From Asterias rubens (taxonomy: Eukaryota; Echinodermata; Asteroidea; Forcipulatida; Asteriidae), in NCBI RefSeq assembly GCF_902459465.1, contig NC_047076.1, positions 1,178,001 through 1,242,000 on the forward strand: 64,000 bases of DNA, given 5' to 3'. The position numbers and the translations under genes are program-made. The notes under the pieces were generated by a model. The model saw nothing but the letters and a program-made list of their open reading frames with translations, was not told the DNA's origin and searched no databases. This document shows positions 45,648 through 56,462 of this stretch, piece after piece. Position 1 is the stretch's first letter. Each line of letters begins with the position of its first letter.

Positions 45648-46034
45648 TTAAAGACAGTGGACACTATTGGTAATTGTCAAAGACCAGTCTTCTCACTTGC
45701 TGTATCTCAACATATAATATGCATAAAATAACAAACCTGTGAAAATTTGAGCTTGATTGGTCGTCGGAGTTGCGAGATAACTATGAAAGAAAACAACATC
45801 CTTGTCACATAAAGTTGTGTGCTTTCAGATGCTTGATTTCGGGACCTCAAATTCTAAACTTGAGGTCTCGAAATCAAATTCGTGGAAAATTACCGTTTTC
45901 TTGAACTCCACTTCAGAGGGAGCTGTTTCTCACAATGTTTTATACCACCAACCTCTCCCCATTACTCGTTACCAAGTAAGGTTTTATGCTCATAATTATT
46001 TTGAGTAATTACCAATAGTGTCCACTGCCTTTAA
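45648..46034 (-). mobile_element. Family A MITE, complete
   Basis: About 387 bp with ttaaagacagtggacactat at the left and atagtgtccactgcctttaa at the right. A C11 run sits just before the left end. Orientation is opposite to 45024-45410. Confidence 0.9.
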
Positions 46035-46699
46035 TAATACGGACTCTTGCAACTAGTTGTTTACTGCCCTCTTGTGGTGAATGTACCTAAAATAAAGTTT
46101 TTGCATTCTCTCGTCCCAAGCTAATTCTAATATTGAAAAAAGCGCGAAATTTTGAGAAAATAAGTTAGTACTGTTTTTGCTGCTGCTGCTGTTGTTGTTT
46201 TGTTGTGGTTGTTGTTGTCGAAGTCCTATATAACGCTGGGTAGGGGGGGGGGGGCGTCAGTTGACATTTTCATGGGGCTAGGGCGAGGTATGCACGTTGA
46301 GTTTCGAGGAATTCGTTATACGGTCTAATAACCCAAAACCTTGGACCTTGAGAGTTTTACGACTTGGCCCACCGTACCCCCCCCCCCCCATTTTTTGTGT
46401 CATTGGGTTCCATGCTCCATGGCGGATGTCCGCATTCCAGTATATTATCCATGCACTCAGCCACCACACACACCAGTAGGAGAGGTTATCGACACAGCAC
46501 ATGATATCACTGTGGAAGCATGATTGGCGGAAGGAAATATTTATTGAAGAATTTTTCCTCTGAATTGAAGGCAAGTTTATTACTACATTGAACTTTGATT
46601 CCTTCCAATAGAAGTTGTCTAAAATTATCTTTGAGCTTTGACATATCTTTCTCCGAACTGTAGTGAATCACTGTAGCCTAATAATCAAGCGGTGTTTGT
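46035..46699. other. Intergenic; (ctg/ttg)n microsatellite and G/C runs
   Basis: No gene was recognised. It contains a short gctgctgctgttgttg tract near 46180-46205, a G run at about 46242-46252 and a C run at about 46378-46389, which give proline/glycine-rich false frames. Confidence 0.4.
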
Positions 46700-46739
46700 C
46701 AACTCTATGGTAAAGCTTGCGGTTTCTCCCTACGAGCTG

Positions 46740-47148
46740 AGAGAGAGTGATTGAGCAACCATTGATGACGTCATGCTGGGGGTTTTCCCTGTGGGTCCGT
46801 TGTGCATGCGCGTGACATCTTGACCTCGTAATGTATTGATCTCACACATCACAAAATGCACAAACCATCAACGAACTAAGTAGACGCAAAGTATCCAGGC
46901 CAGGCAGCAGAGAGTAGCAACAAACAGTTAGCAAAGTTATGTTTGTTTTAAATTAAAAAGTGCCCGAGCACAGAACAGGAATTGAGATAGATACACGAAT
47001 GTCTCGACAGTAGCCGTGGACATTTCTCCATGATTTTGTGACTGCCTGTGTGCCGCTCTGTGAGTGTGAGCATGGAGGAATAAGTTAGTCCTCCAATGGT
47101 GGGAGTTGGTCTTCTTGGAAGCTTGTTTAGTCATCACACCACACGACG
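46740..47148 (+). promoter_or_regulatory. Likely promoter and 5' leader of the death-domain/membrane gene
   Basis: A perfect CRE palindrome (tgacgtca, 46766-46773) and a tgcatgcgcgtga word at about 46804-46816 resembling an NRF1 site lie 330-385 bases before the start codon. I see no obvious TATA box. The assignment rests on position and on these two words; no transcript data. Confidence 0.3.
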
Positions 47149-47304
47149 ATGTCGGTGCAGTCACTTGGGAAGACACCCTACCGGAAGCTGCCACATTTCT
47201 ACCGCACTACTATACAGCTTTCCACGCTGCTCGATGTGGAACAAACGCTTGGTCAAAATGACTACCGAATGGTGCTGGAACTGCTCGGGTTTCCACCTGA
47301 ACAG
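47149..47304 (+). CDS. Coding exon 1: first half of the death-like domain
   Basis: 52 codons ending LGFPPEQ at a cag|gtatac donor, phase 0. It holds helices 1-3 of the domain by analogy with IRAK-type death domains. The other frames that open here (47096-47353 plus strand, 47161-47343 minus strand) are shadows. Confidence 0.8.
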
Positions 47305-50300
47305 GTATACCTCATCCTCATTAAATCTTGAAAATAAAAACATGGCATACTGAAACTCTTAATTAGTTTCGATAATGTTATCGCAACTAACTCTTAATAA
47401 TAGTAATACACTGACTTAGTCTTATTTTTTGATAATGCCTTAACATTCAGCCATGAATTGAAACAAAATAATATGGGTTGAAATGTCAATCCATCAACCA
47501 TTTTTGTTTTTGCATAATTTTACACCATAGCATAGGTACTTTTTTTTAGCAACAGCTAATTCCATTTTCTCAATCTTGTTAACTATGGTATAGTTGAGAT
47601 AATTATTAATTTACACCCCCCCCCCCCCCCCCCCCCACTTACAGGTCAAAATTGTTTCAGACTACAACTGTACACAAGTAAATCAATTCAACTTTTTATT
47701 AAGATGTCAATACTTAAGATATTAAAATTTATTCGCATTCAATTTGATAAAATCCAGGTACGTTTCTGGGGGAGTCGGTGTATGAGACCAACCTTAGAGG
47801 CTCTGAATGAATGGGATGGATCGGTTCAAGACTTGGTGGAGGCGCTACAAGAATGTGATCGAGTAGATTGCCTCTCTGTCTTAGTCCAAGCTCTCTTAAA
47901 AACACTACAGGAAGGACAAGGTGGAAAGACAACAGGAACTAACATCTTAACGCAAGGTTAGAAGAACGGTGTTACTGTTAAGCCCTTTTCACACTGTATA
48001 TTTGCGTTTACGCTTACATTGGTAACTCTGCAGGATCCTTAAGTGAGGACTGAGGGCATTAAGCCAAGGTACTCCAAGGACTATAGACCTTTTTGCAAAT
48101 ACCATTGCGCAAGCGCAAACTGTTGAATGAGGTGCATTGTGGGATAGCTATGGATCAAATTTGATCACCAGCTAGACCACAATGCACCTCATTCCAAGCT
48201 TTACGCGCTCACCCGAGTATAGTTCTGGGAGTAAAGCCAAGGGTGCTTGATTGTTGGTGGAGTGCAAATCAGACACAAAAGTGCTAACATAAACAAAACT
48301 TGGAGAACTGAAATACAAAATGCCCCTTACCAGAGGAAAACTGCTGTGCCCCTTCAAGCACACAATTCATCGCATGTTTTATTCTCTACCAATAGAGAAT
48401 TAAATTTTGTATGTTTTTTAATTTTTTAGGCTCAGCATGAACTTACAATTTTCTTTCAGACTGATTCCAAAGTCTAGAAAGCTCATAGAGTTATATATAA
48501 GAACTAGAGGGCGCACTGGCCTATATACGCGCTCCGGCATGCACGCAGGCGGCCATTTTCTAAGTTGACAAAACTGGCATCTCACAGCGTGTGTTTGTGC
48601 GGCCATTTTGTAAGTTGATCAAACAGCATCGCGTGAGCGTTCAATAAAAAAAACCTCAAACGTGTATTTCATATTCAACGCGCGTGCAGAATTAAGCGCT
48701 TGTCATCTTGCGGTCCCATGGCGTTTGTGCACGAATCATCACTCGTGCGCCCTCTAGTTCTTATATATAACTCTATGAGAAAGCTGAACTTCCATTCCTA
48801 GTATTTCAAGCATCAAAAACGTGTTTTTAAACTTTTGCTAGTGCTTCTCATCTGCTGGAAGCAACAACTTGGGCACTAGAAATATCAACACTTTGGGCAG
48901 CCTATAACAGCCTTCATATCTTCTGATACTTATCTTGTGTTTAAATATTGGGACAGGACAAAGAGGTCAATGTCGCTGCTACTTCTTGGTCAAATAAAAA
49001 AAAACTTTTACACCCACTTGAGGTCAAAGTTTATCAGTTTACAAAAAACAAACTGGTATATTTTATGAGTTGGGCCACCCTTGAACTAAAGTTGAGAATT
49101 TAAACTGAGGAGATTGGGTTGAGTGGTGTTGTGGGGGGGGGGGGGAGGGGGTCATTAACTTTAAAAACAGTTTAAAGAATTAAATGAAAGAAAAAAAGAA
49201 AACATAATGAAGTAAAATGTATTGATTGTCAAAACACTTTATTGAAGTGTGTGTTATTGTTATTGATTTCTAATGTTTTCATTTTGCAGATACGATTCCC
49301 TTATCTCCGTTTATAGTGCCGCCAATCTTAACAGATGAGGAACTGAAAACTGCCACCTATAATCCCGAAGGCTTAACCCAGGAATGTAAACAAACTACCA
49401 ATGGCTGGACTGATGCAATATTCGGGTCATCTTTCTCATCTGTGTCAATACAAGATGTAACTTCCCATGAAGATCTCGTTAACGATCAGTTCACAAGGGC
49501 GCAGGGATGCTGCACTGGGAGATTATCATCTCAACCGGATGGTTTGGTGACGTCAATGTCCTCCAAACCAAAACATGACTTAGATTTACTTCTGAAATCC
49601 AGCTTTGAAGTTCCGACGCTGAATTCTACTTCAAGCCTTGACGCTTCATCAAAAGGTAGGTTAGATCTTTTTTGGAGATGAAATCTTTTGAAAAGAACCG
49701 TTGTGCTGAAATGTATTTGAAAGATGAACAAAGAGAACATTGACTAGAGTTTTATTTTAACCTGTGACCTCTAGATTAGCATCTGGCACTCTCTACCAAC
49801 TGAGCTTTCTAGCTCTACTTTGGTGGAATTCCTGTTTTGTTTGTATATTTGTTTGAGAGGGGGCGGGGGCAGTCAGAAGCATTGCCTGTTAAACTACAAA
49901 ATAGCCAGGGACTACACCCAAGTTTACTGTAAAACATTAAAAAAAATTACTGACATTGACAATCATTAACTTATTCCGAGAACTGGTTGGAAGAAAAAAT
50001 AATTTTGAGTAACTTATTTACAGGAAAAAAATAAAAATGCGGACACTTGAGTTTACATTTTTTTTAAATTCTCCTGGCGACAACCTTGTACTCTGTCATT
50101 TTAGGTTGCTTGATTGATTGTGTGCAATTGTAAACATACTTTGTTTATTTGTTTTCCCGAGTTTTATTTTCAGGAAATGCTTCCTGATATTTAAACAAAA
50201 AGGATGAATGGTTGAGATCAATAATCCTTGAGTTAGGAATGTGTATAATCCAATAAATACAAATGTCAATATTGGAACTGTAGTATAGTTCATTTCAGTG

Positions 50301-52201
50301 TTTATTATGTGCATAATAGTTTATTGACCTTTGTCCTGGGGCAAATCTCATAGCACTGCTTATAGGGTAAACAAACTTTCATGCTAATTGCTAACTGTAT
50401 CCTCTGCTTACCAGTTTTTCTTTGAATTGGGAAAAAAATAATGATGCCATATATCAACTGATGCCCTAATTATCTTCATTTGTTAATCTTAAGTATGCAA
50501 ACATGTACTTAAACTTGATGGACATTGAAATGTTCACACCACACACCGATCTTCGATGACTTCAACTGGCCCCATTTGTTTTGAGTTTTTCCTGTTTCAC
50601 GGCAAACGAGAAAGTATGGTTTCCCGGTGAAGCCATACATGGAAGAAACATCTACAGTGACTACAAGTGTTCTTTGAGACTCTGTGTATGACTCTATAGC
50701 CAGCAGTTGCCTTCATTTTATTCAAAATATTCTTTTTTTATAAATTTTTAAAATTACCATGGTAACTTGCAAAAAATATAAAAAGTGTGAATAATTACTG
50801 GCTTCCAAATCTGATTTTTATTTATTTTTTTATATTTTTTTTTCTTAATATTTATAATAAAGCGTATAAATAAACAGTGATAATTGAATCAACAAGCTGA
50901 TGTTTAAATTTTAATATTAATAATAGTATTGATACGAGGGTTACAAAATAAAAATCTCAAAAAATATTAGAAAATGATTTAAGGCACATGGCTTCTTTAA
51001 GCCTCGGTATTTTTTTTCAAGAATGCTCAGCAAAACATTCAGTCACATGATTTTGATCATCATGAATTGTGAATGAAACTTTTTCGGTGGGCAAATATTT
51101 TTATATGGCCTCAACATTATGACATATTTTTGTACCTTGTAGAAATGTCTAAACTACTAAACTTTTTGCGTTTACAAATGCAAATGACCAGTGGAGCCTT
51201 ACGTGTTTCTAAGTTTTGGTCAAGGGAGAGGAGACTCTTTGCTTGGCAAATTAAACCACACAATTTTTATCTAGGGACTGTTTACATCGCGCACAGCTTG
51301 CGTATTTACTATAGTTTAAATTGTTAGGCTACTCATTCATTTACATCCGGTAATACCTTTATGTGTGCTGTTGGTCTAGCAGCTCTATGAAATGGAAATC
51401 GAACAGTAAGCACAACATTTGCCATTAAGCAGCTCTATAAAATTGTAATTTGTTTCTTTTATTTCTTACACTACAGGTCGCAAGACAACAGAGTTCATCT
51501 GTAATTTAGTAGCCTCCGCCGTCAAGCGTTGCCAATGTATTTCCAATAGCGATGATCTGACATGGATCTCAAACAGTACTGTGTACATCAACAATCTCGC
51601 ACGGACCTACCTCTTTATTCTATTCATCGTAAATATCATCACTTGCGTCTTCAACAGTCGACACACGCCAACTTACACTCTTGAACTCATCGTAACCTCA
51701 ATTCCAGTCTCACAATCGCTTTATGTAGAGCGGAACTTACCGATCTACCGAGAGCTTATAAGAAAAGTCAAAGAAACAGAAGCCAGTATGGGGCTGATCT
51801 TAAGGAGTCTCGAGCAGAGAATTGGACGATCTTTCTCCAGCGAGAATGGCGTCCTGCATGAACTCGATAAGAGGAAAGCTACTCTTCGTGAACTTAGGGG
51901 TGAGGTTATGCCCCTGTACAGCGATATCAGACTCTGCATCATCTGTACGTTAGTGACGGAGATACTGCTGGAGTTTTTTATACTCGGCGTTGGGTTGATG
52001 TGTTTTAGTGGTCAGGAACTACTGGTTAGAGCAGGGGATGGTTTCACGTCGTTAGCGATGGCTTTATTGTGTATTGACTGTGTGTATAACTTCGTTCTCG
52101 TAGCAGTGTATTACCATGATAGAACGATTGACACTGTCATACAGAGAGATCGGTTTCATTTAAACGCATCATTATCGAGTCAGAAATCAGTCGCTGTATA
52201 A
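47149..52201 (+). CDS. Death-like domain protein with multi-pass membrane C-terminus (four exons, 481 aa)
   Basis: Exons 47149-47304, 47758-47956, 49290-49655 and 51477-52201 join in frame (phases 0, 1, 1) with GT/AG sites. Residues about 12-105 look like a death-fold domain of the IRAK/Pelle/Tube type: YRTTIQLSTLLD, then DYRMVLELLGF (38-48), W56, PTLEALNEW (63-71) and VQDLVEALQECDR (75-87). Residues about 110-265 are Ser/Thr-rich and look disordered. The C-terminus has hydrophobic segments at about 285-300, 391-416 and 429-452, with a charged, probably helical stretch (324-383) between the first two. No kinase, TIR or caspase domain is present. A role as a membrane-anchored adaptor in innate or death signalling is an inference. 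I do not know a named family with this layout. The start is supported by a purine at -3 and by the domain beginning soon after. Confidence 0.8.
47758..47956 (+). CDS. Coding exon 2: second half of the death-like domain
   Basis: The acceptor aaaatccag precedes VRFWGSRCMRPTLEALNEW, and the exon ends ILTQ at caag|gttaga, phase 1. It carries the W and DLVEAL segments expected for helices 4-6. An intron splitting the death domain here is phase 0. Confidence 0.82.
48125..48195. repeat. Short perfect-arm hairpin in intron 2
   Basis: gaatgaggtgcattgtggg at 48125 and ccacaatgcacctcattcc at 48177-48195 are inverse copies around about 33 bases. It is probably a small foldback element. Confidence 0.65.
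48484..48777. mobile_element. hAT-type MITE in intron 2, 8-bp target duplication
   Basis: The terminal inverted repeats are perfect over 33 bp (catagagttatatataagaa, then ctagagggcgcac at the left, inverted at the right). The element is 294 bp and is flanked on both sides by agaaagct (48476-48483 and 48778-48785). An 8-bp duplication and CA-starting termini are hallmarks of hAT-superfamily elements. There is no transposase. The perfect arms and duplication indicate a recent insertion. Confidence 0.85.
49290..49655 (+). CDS. Coding exon 3: Ser/Thr-rich linker
   Basis: The acceptor cattttgcag and the donor aaaag|gtaggt give 122 codons plus one base. The translation begins DTIPLSPFIVPPILTDEEL and ends SSLDASSKG. 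It is rich in Ser/Thr/Asp with no domain I recognise; a disordered linker between the death-like domain and the membrane part is likely. Confidence 0.75.
51477..52201 (+). CDS. Coding exon 4: membrane region and stop
   Basis: The acceptor cactacag joins G|RKTTEFICNLVASAVK. Hydrophobic runs YLFILFIVNIITCVF, LCIICTLVTEILLEFFILGV and LAMALLCIDCVYNFVLVAVY are followed by a basic/polar tail ending SVAV and taa. A possible aataaa lies at about 52329. It is the longest uninterrupted coding block of this gene. Confidence 0.8.
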
Positions 52202-52231
52202 TCAATGTGAAAATTATCATATAATGTCAAA

Positions 52232-52428
52232 CCAAATCTCATAAAGCTGTAGAGCAGAAAATACTGCTTGGTAAATTTCTTTGCTAAGCAAAATTTGAGT
52301 TGGGCACCAGTCACAGCATTGTCAATTTAATAAAATTTTGGCTGGTAGCTGATTCCATTTAGCAATACTTTTCTGTGCTTAAAACAAATTTTTGTGCCTA
52401 AATACAGGCTTTTTAAAATTGGGCCAAG
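52232..52428. mobile_element. Family N element in the 3' flank of the death-domain gene
   Basis: ccaaatctcataaagctg at the left and tttttaaaattgggcc at the right match the N family ends. The interior contains gctaagcaaaatttgagttg and ttagcaatacttttctgtgc. Confidence 0.5.
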
Positions 52429-52594
52429 GTCGACGCAAGGTGCACTAACTTACACATATCCTGTCCCACATTGTGGGTGTCAAAATGAACACATAGGAAA
52501 TGACTCCCAAAATGGTAGACGCGCATTGTGCAGAAGTGTGTTCCAATTTGTTGAAGGGGTCAATAAACCATGTAACCTTTGCTTACAACAAAAA

Positions 52595-53030
52595 GATATA
52601 CATGTACCTTGACATTCCAGAGCTTTCTTGCAGGAAAGACACTGCACTGGTCAAATGGGAAATGTTCAACCTTGTGTCATAACTTCCATATAAATTCAAG
52701 GGTTATAAAACTAACAGCTGAACAAGTTTTGAGATGTGCCCCTTTCTTCATAATTATATCAACAGTTGATAAAAATCAGACCGTGTTGGACTGTGTACAA
52801 ATCCCGCCTGCAGATATACATGTACCTTGACATTCCAGAGCTTTCTTGCAGGAAAGACACTGCACTGGTCAAATGGGAAATGTTCAACCTTGTGTCATAA
52901 CTTCCATATAAATTCAAGGGTTATAAAACTAACAGCTGAACAAGTTTTGAGATGTGCCCCTTTCTTCATAATTATATCAACAGTTGATAAAAATCAGACC
53001 GTGTTGGACTGTGTACAAATCCCGCCTGCA
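52595..53030 (+). repeat. Perfect tandem duplication, unit 218 bp
   Basis: Copy one 52595-52812 and copy two 52813-53030 read the same base for base as far as I can follow, beginning gatatacatgtaccttgaca and ending aatcccgcctgca. Both copies give the same peptide frame. Identity this high means a very recent event or an assembly artefact. Confidence 0.9.
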
Positions 53031-54407
53031 GGAAGTCCAGGCTCTGTGGTTATTTTCTAAGCATGTGGTGAATGGTGATGTCAGTATGTAGGTCATATGG
53101 TCTATAGGCCTACTGTGGCTAATAGGAAAAGTCTGTGGAAATTACATTATTTTTCCATTTGAAAAGAAAGCATTGAAGACAAATTTGCAAAGTGAGTTAT
53201 TTTTATTTTTTTCACCAAAAGGGAGTCGACAAGTAGTCAGTCATTGAACTCTCATCTCACAAAGGATCTGCTTAGCAATTTTTCACTTCTAGATTCCACA
53301 TACAGGAAAATGGAGGAAAGATTTTAATTAACCATCTATTAAAATGAAAACAGCTTTGCATAGTTGATCAATTGCCCTTCAACAAAAATGATTATTCAAT
53401 ATAACAATTGTGCGAAAACTTATATCACGTAAGACAAAGCAACATTTTGAAAGATGCCACTGTCAGTATTTGTACGCATTCCCAAAAGTATTGTTCTTCA
53501 TAGATTTGAATTCATTTTTTTAAAACTATTGTCATCATTTTGTGTGCATATTTATTTTAAAGAAAAGTATTATAATATCACATTACCAACAGGTATTTAC
53601 TTTGACTAAGGAAACCGTTATATGAATTTTAATAAACATTGTTTTCTTTATTTTATAGACAACTGGTTCAGTGTCACTCTTTAAAAGTATTTCCTTGAAA
53701 ATTTGTCCAATGATCTTTTGTTTGTTTAAGAGATGGCACCATTATCACTGTATTTCATTTTGCCAGTAGGTCTATCCCAAATAGCGAGGTTTCAATAACT
53801 TCAAAGGGAGGTATACGTTTGGTACTCACTTTTAAAATAATGGCAACAAAAACTATTTGTTAGAATGATTCCTACGTGTACAATAGCTTACACTAGTATA
53901 CAGAATTTGAGAAGGTTATGTAAATAACAAATTAAGTGTTTATGGCCCCAACATTTGAATCTGAGAATCGTTACCGCATTTACGCTTCTCAGATTGTGTA
54001 TTCGAATTCCTATTTTGACTTATCCTTGAGCGTGGACTAAACTGCTCCGTATTTTGGGTGATATCTCAAAAACCAACCTTTTAAAATGAGATTCTCATTT
54101 ATACTTTCCCTTAAAAGGGAATTTTTAATGAACTTCCTTTGGCGTGCTGGGTGTCAACTGTCAATGCCTTTGAAATAGTTACACACACCATCGCTGATTT
54201 TTATAGGTGACTCCACCAGTAGGAAGTTAGGAGTGACTCTTATTTCATCCTGTTGCATTATTACTATCAGTCGCTTCCTGCCACTATGGAAGAAACCCGT
54301 ATCACACCAGGCCACCAAGTTTGGTTTGAAGCATGTGGTTTCCTCTCTGTTGCAATAAAGGAAATACAGATATTGAGATTATTTCAATTAAAAATTTGAC
54401 CCACTAA
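53031..54407. other. Intergenic between two convergent genes
   Basis: No exon was recognised on either strand. Later exons of the minus-strand LYR gene may lie here but I could not identify them. Confidence 0.35.
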
Positions 54408-54582
54408 CTATTGCTGAAAACATTTGTTTGCTGTTCTGCTTAGCAGAAATGAGCAGGATACTTGTCAAAACTGTACATGTGACATGTTATTGGAAGTGCT
54501 AATCTCATTCTGGTAAGCATAATTTTGTTGTGCTTATAGCTACTTTTTGTGCTTATAAGCAGCTCTGTGTAATTGGGCAGTC
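54408..54582. mobile_element. Family N element near the LYR gene
   Basis: The right end ataagcagctctgtgtaatt, gggcag matches the N family terminus. The interior has gcttatagctac and agcaggatacttg words. The minus-strand frame that could form a second LYR exon runs into this element. Confidence 0.5.
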
Positions 54583-54709
54583 TTGGAATATCACCGATGG
54601 CCACAGAGTGCTCTGGTTTTGGCCTTGGTGCCCCTTCAAAGATCCACATAGTCGTCAAGATTTTCCTATGAAAGTGCCTTTCATTAAAAACTGAAAATAG
54701 CATTGCCCT
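54440..54709 (-). CDS. Possible second (terminal) exon of the LYR gene
   Basis: On the minus strand an AG acceptor (tatcttggag) at 54710 would join in phase 0 to RAMLFSVFNERHFHRK, giving HVQ-RAMLFSVFNE after exon 1. This loosely resembles the 'LEKGLVFLNGK' stretch that follows FRKN in the MIEF1 microprotein. The polypyrimidine tract is weak and the frame then runs about 60 codons into a family N repeat, so the exon may end earlier or be false. Confidence 0.3.
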   Translation of the reverse strand, partial: RAMLFSVFNERHFHRKILTTMWIFEGAPRPKPEHSVAIGDIPRLPNYTELLISTKSSYKHNKIMLTRMRLALPITCHMYSFDKYPAHFC

Positions 54710-54814
54710 CTCCAAGATATATAAAATAGGTTTTTCACATTCACTTAGTAAAAGAACATGGGACAACAAACCGTCCTATTCAGAATTTAGGTAAAAATTC
54801 TTTGTCAATTTTAC

Positions 54815-54985
54815 CTGAACGTGTTTCCCCTTCTTGCCCTCATCTGTCTCTGCAATGTTCTTCCGAAATTCTTGCTGAATTCTCCTCCTGAAGAAGTTTT
54901 GATCTGTGTACTTGAGCGTCTCTGCCTCGCGGAGAAGTTGTCTGTAGAGTCTCAAGACGATCTGACGAGACCATACCCCGGACAT
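54815..54985 (-). CDS. LYR-motif protein, MIEF1-microprotein-like (first coding exon)
   Basis: 57 codons end at a cag|gtaaaa donor. The translation begins MSGVWSRQIVLRLYRQLL, has the LYR tripeptide, then LKYTDQNFFRRRIQQEFRKN. The Complex1_LYR family uses LYR plus a downstream FxxN/FRKN element to bind acyl-carrier protein in the mitochondrial matrix, assisting respiratory complex, iron-sulfur cluster or mitoribosome assembly. The WSR...VL.LYR.LLR, YTD and I..EFRKN words are closest to altMiD51/MIEF1-MP, which binds the mitoribosome. In vertebrates that protein is read from the MIEF1 mRNA leader; here I see no MiD51 coding region nearby. It is short (about 70 residues expected), so one more exon is needed. 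ATG is chosen because the family begins two to three residues before WSR. Divergent to the CCDC177-like gene. Confidence 0.75.
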
Positions 54986-56462
54986 GGTCAGGATGCTCTC
55001 AAAATCTTCAGCAAAAAAATTAGAATTTGATGATCCAATTTTGAATTTAGAATTATCATTAATTATTAGTTTAATTTACACTTACTTACAAGTTACATAC
55101 AGAGGATCGACTCCAAGGGGGTGAGAAAATTTATCAAAAGTTTTCTTGGTGATGGCTTGCATCATTGAGGTAGTCCCATGCTTGTAATTGCATACATATC
55201 ATTGTTTTAACTATGTATAATACTAACATAACATGTAAATGGGGGAAAAATATATAAATTTTACAAATTTTGATTACATTTTTACAAAAAAATAATAATT
55301 GAAAATTAACAAAGACAAGCGGGGAAACTAATTGTTGCCTGCCACCCGTTTTTCACTCATTTTTACCGAAAGGAATATCTAATTTGAGTAAATTAAATAC
55401 TGCTTTACAATGTTTTACTTCATTTAATTAACTAGCACAATGAAAAAGACCAAAAAGTCAAGTAAGTGCGTGGTGTAGCGGGATTCCATCCAATTCCATT
55501 CCATGGACATGACATGGATGATGATGAGTTGTTGAGGATACGGAAACTTCAATAATAAACGCCTTTCATAAATTTCTTACCATAAAACAAATAAGAAATT
55601 TACACCGTTTGTTTTAAATTCTGACGCAAGGTTAGTAACACACTTAAAACAACTAGTATTTAGTGTAGAGTTTCTATGCTGTGTGTGGTGTGAGTTTGTG
55701 TGATCCGTTTTCTTTCCGACAACTTGTTCATGGGCGCAGCCATGTTGTTTAGTTTGCACAATTTTGTTAATTTTTATTTTATAGATTTAAGTTAAAATAT
55801 TTAATTTAATATCAAGAGCTGCATTTTTTTTCCAAATAATACAATTTAATATTATAAATTTATTTTGGTGCATACAAAGAGTTTAACATTTTAATACATG
55901 ACTTAAATTTTCACAGCTAGGTAAAGTTATTTCATCATGACCTTTGACATTGTAAAATTTCTGAAGGCACAAAATTTGATTTATTGATGACCTTCGTAGC
56001 TTCTGTTGCCGACAAACTTGCTCAAAACGCCAACGAACAAGTGATGAGGTAAAAACCATAGACGTTTCTTGTGTTTAAATTAATGGGTATTTTACAGTAT
56101 TTCAGAGCTAGAATAAGTGCGAATTAATAGCCAGCCTAGAGGTTACTTTAGGTAAAACTGTCCAGTCCAGCTGTCACTTTCAGAGTTCAGCCAGGAGCTT
56201 TGCACATGCAATTGAGTGGCATATGAAGTGGAACCGCCCAACGGTCGGCCCGCTGTCACGTCTGTCATGGGTGTGTTTGGGTGTGTGTGTTGTTGTGATG
56301 AACATAAAGGTGATTACACTGGGTCGGTATAAAATTACGTGCGTAGCTCCCATTAAGTCAGTTTGTGCTGTCACTCTCTCTTTGAAATTAAATCATGTTC
56401 TGTTGGTCTGCTCGAATCTTGGTGATTTTGTTTTTGTTTAACATTTTTGTCAATCATTTTTA

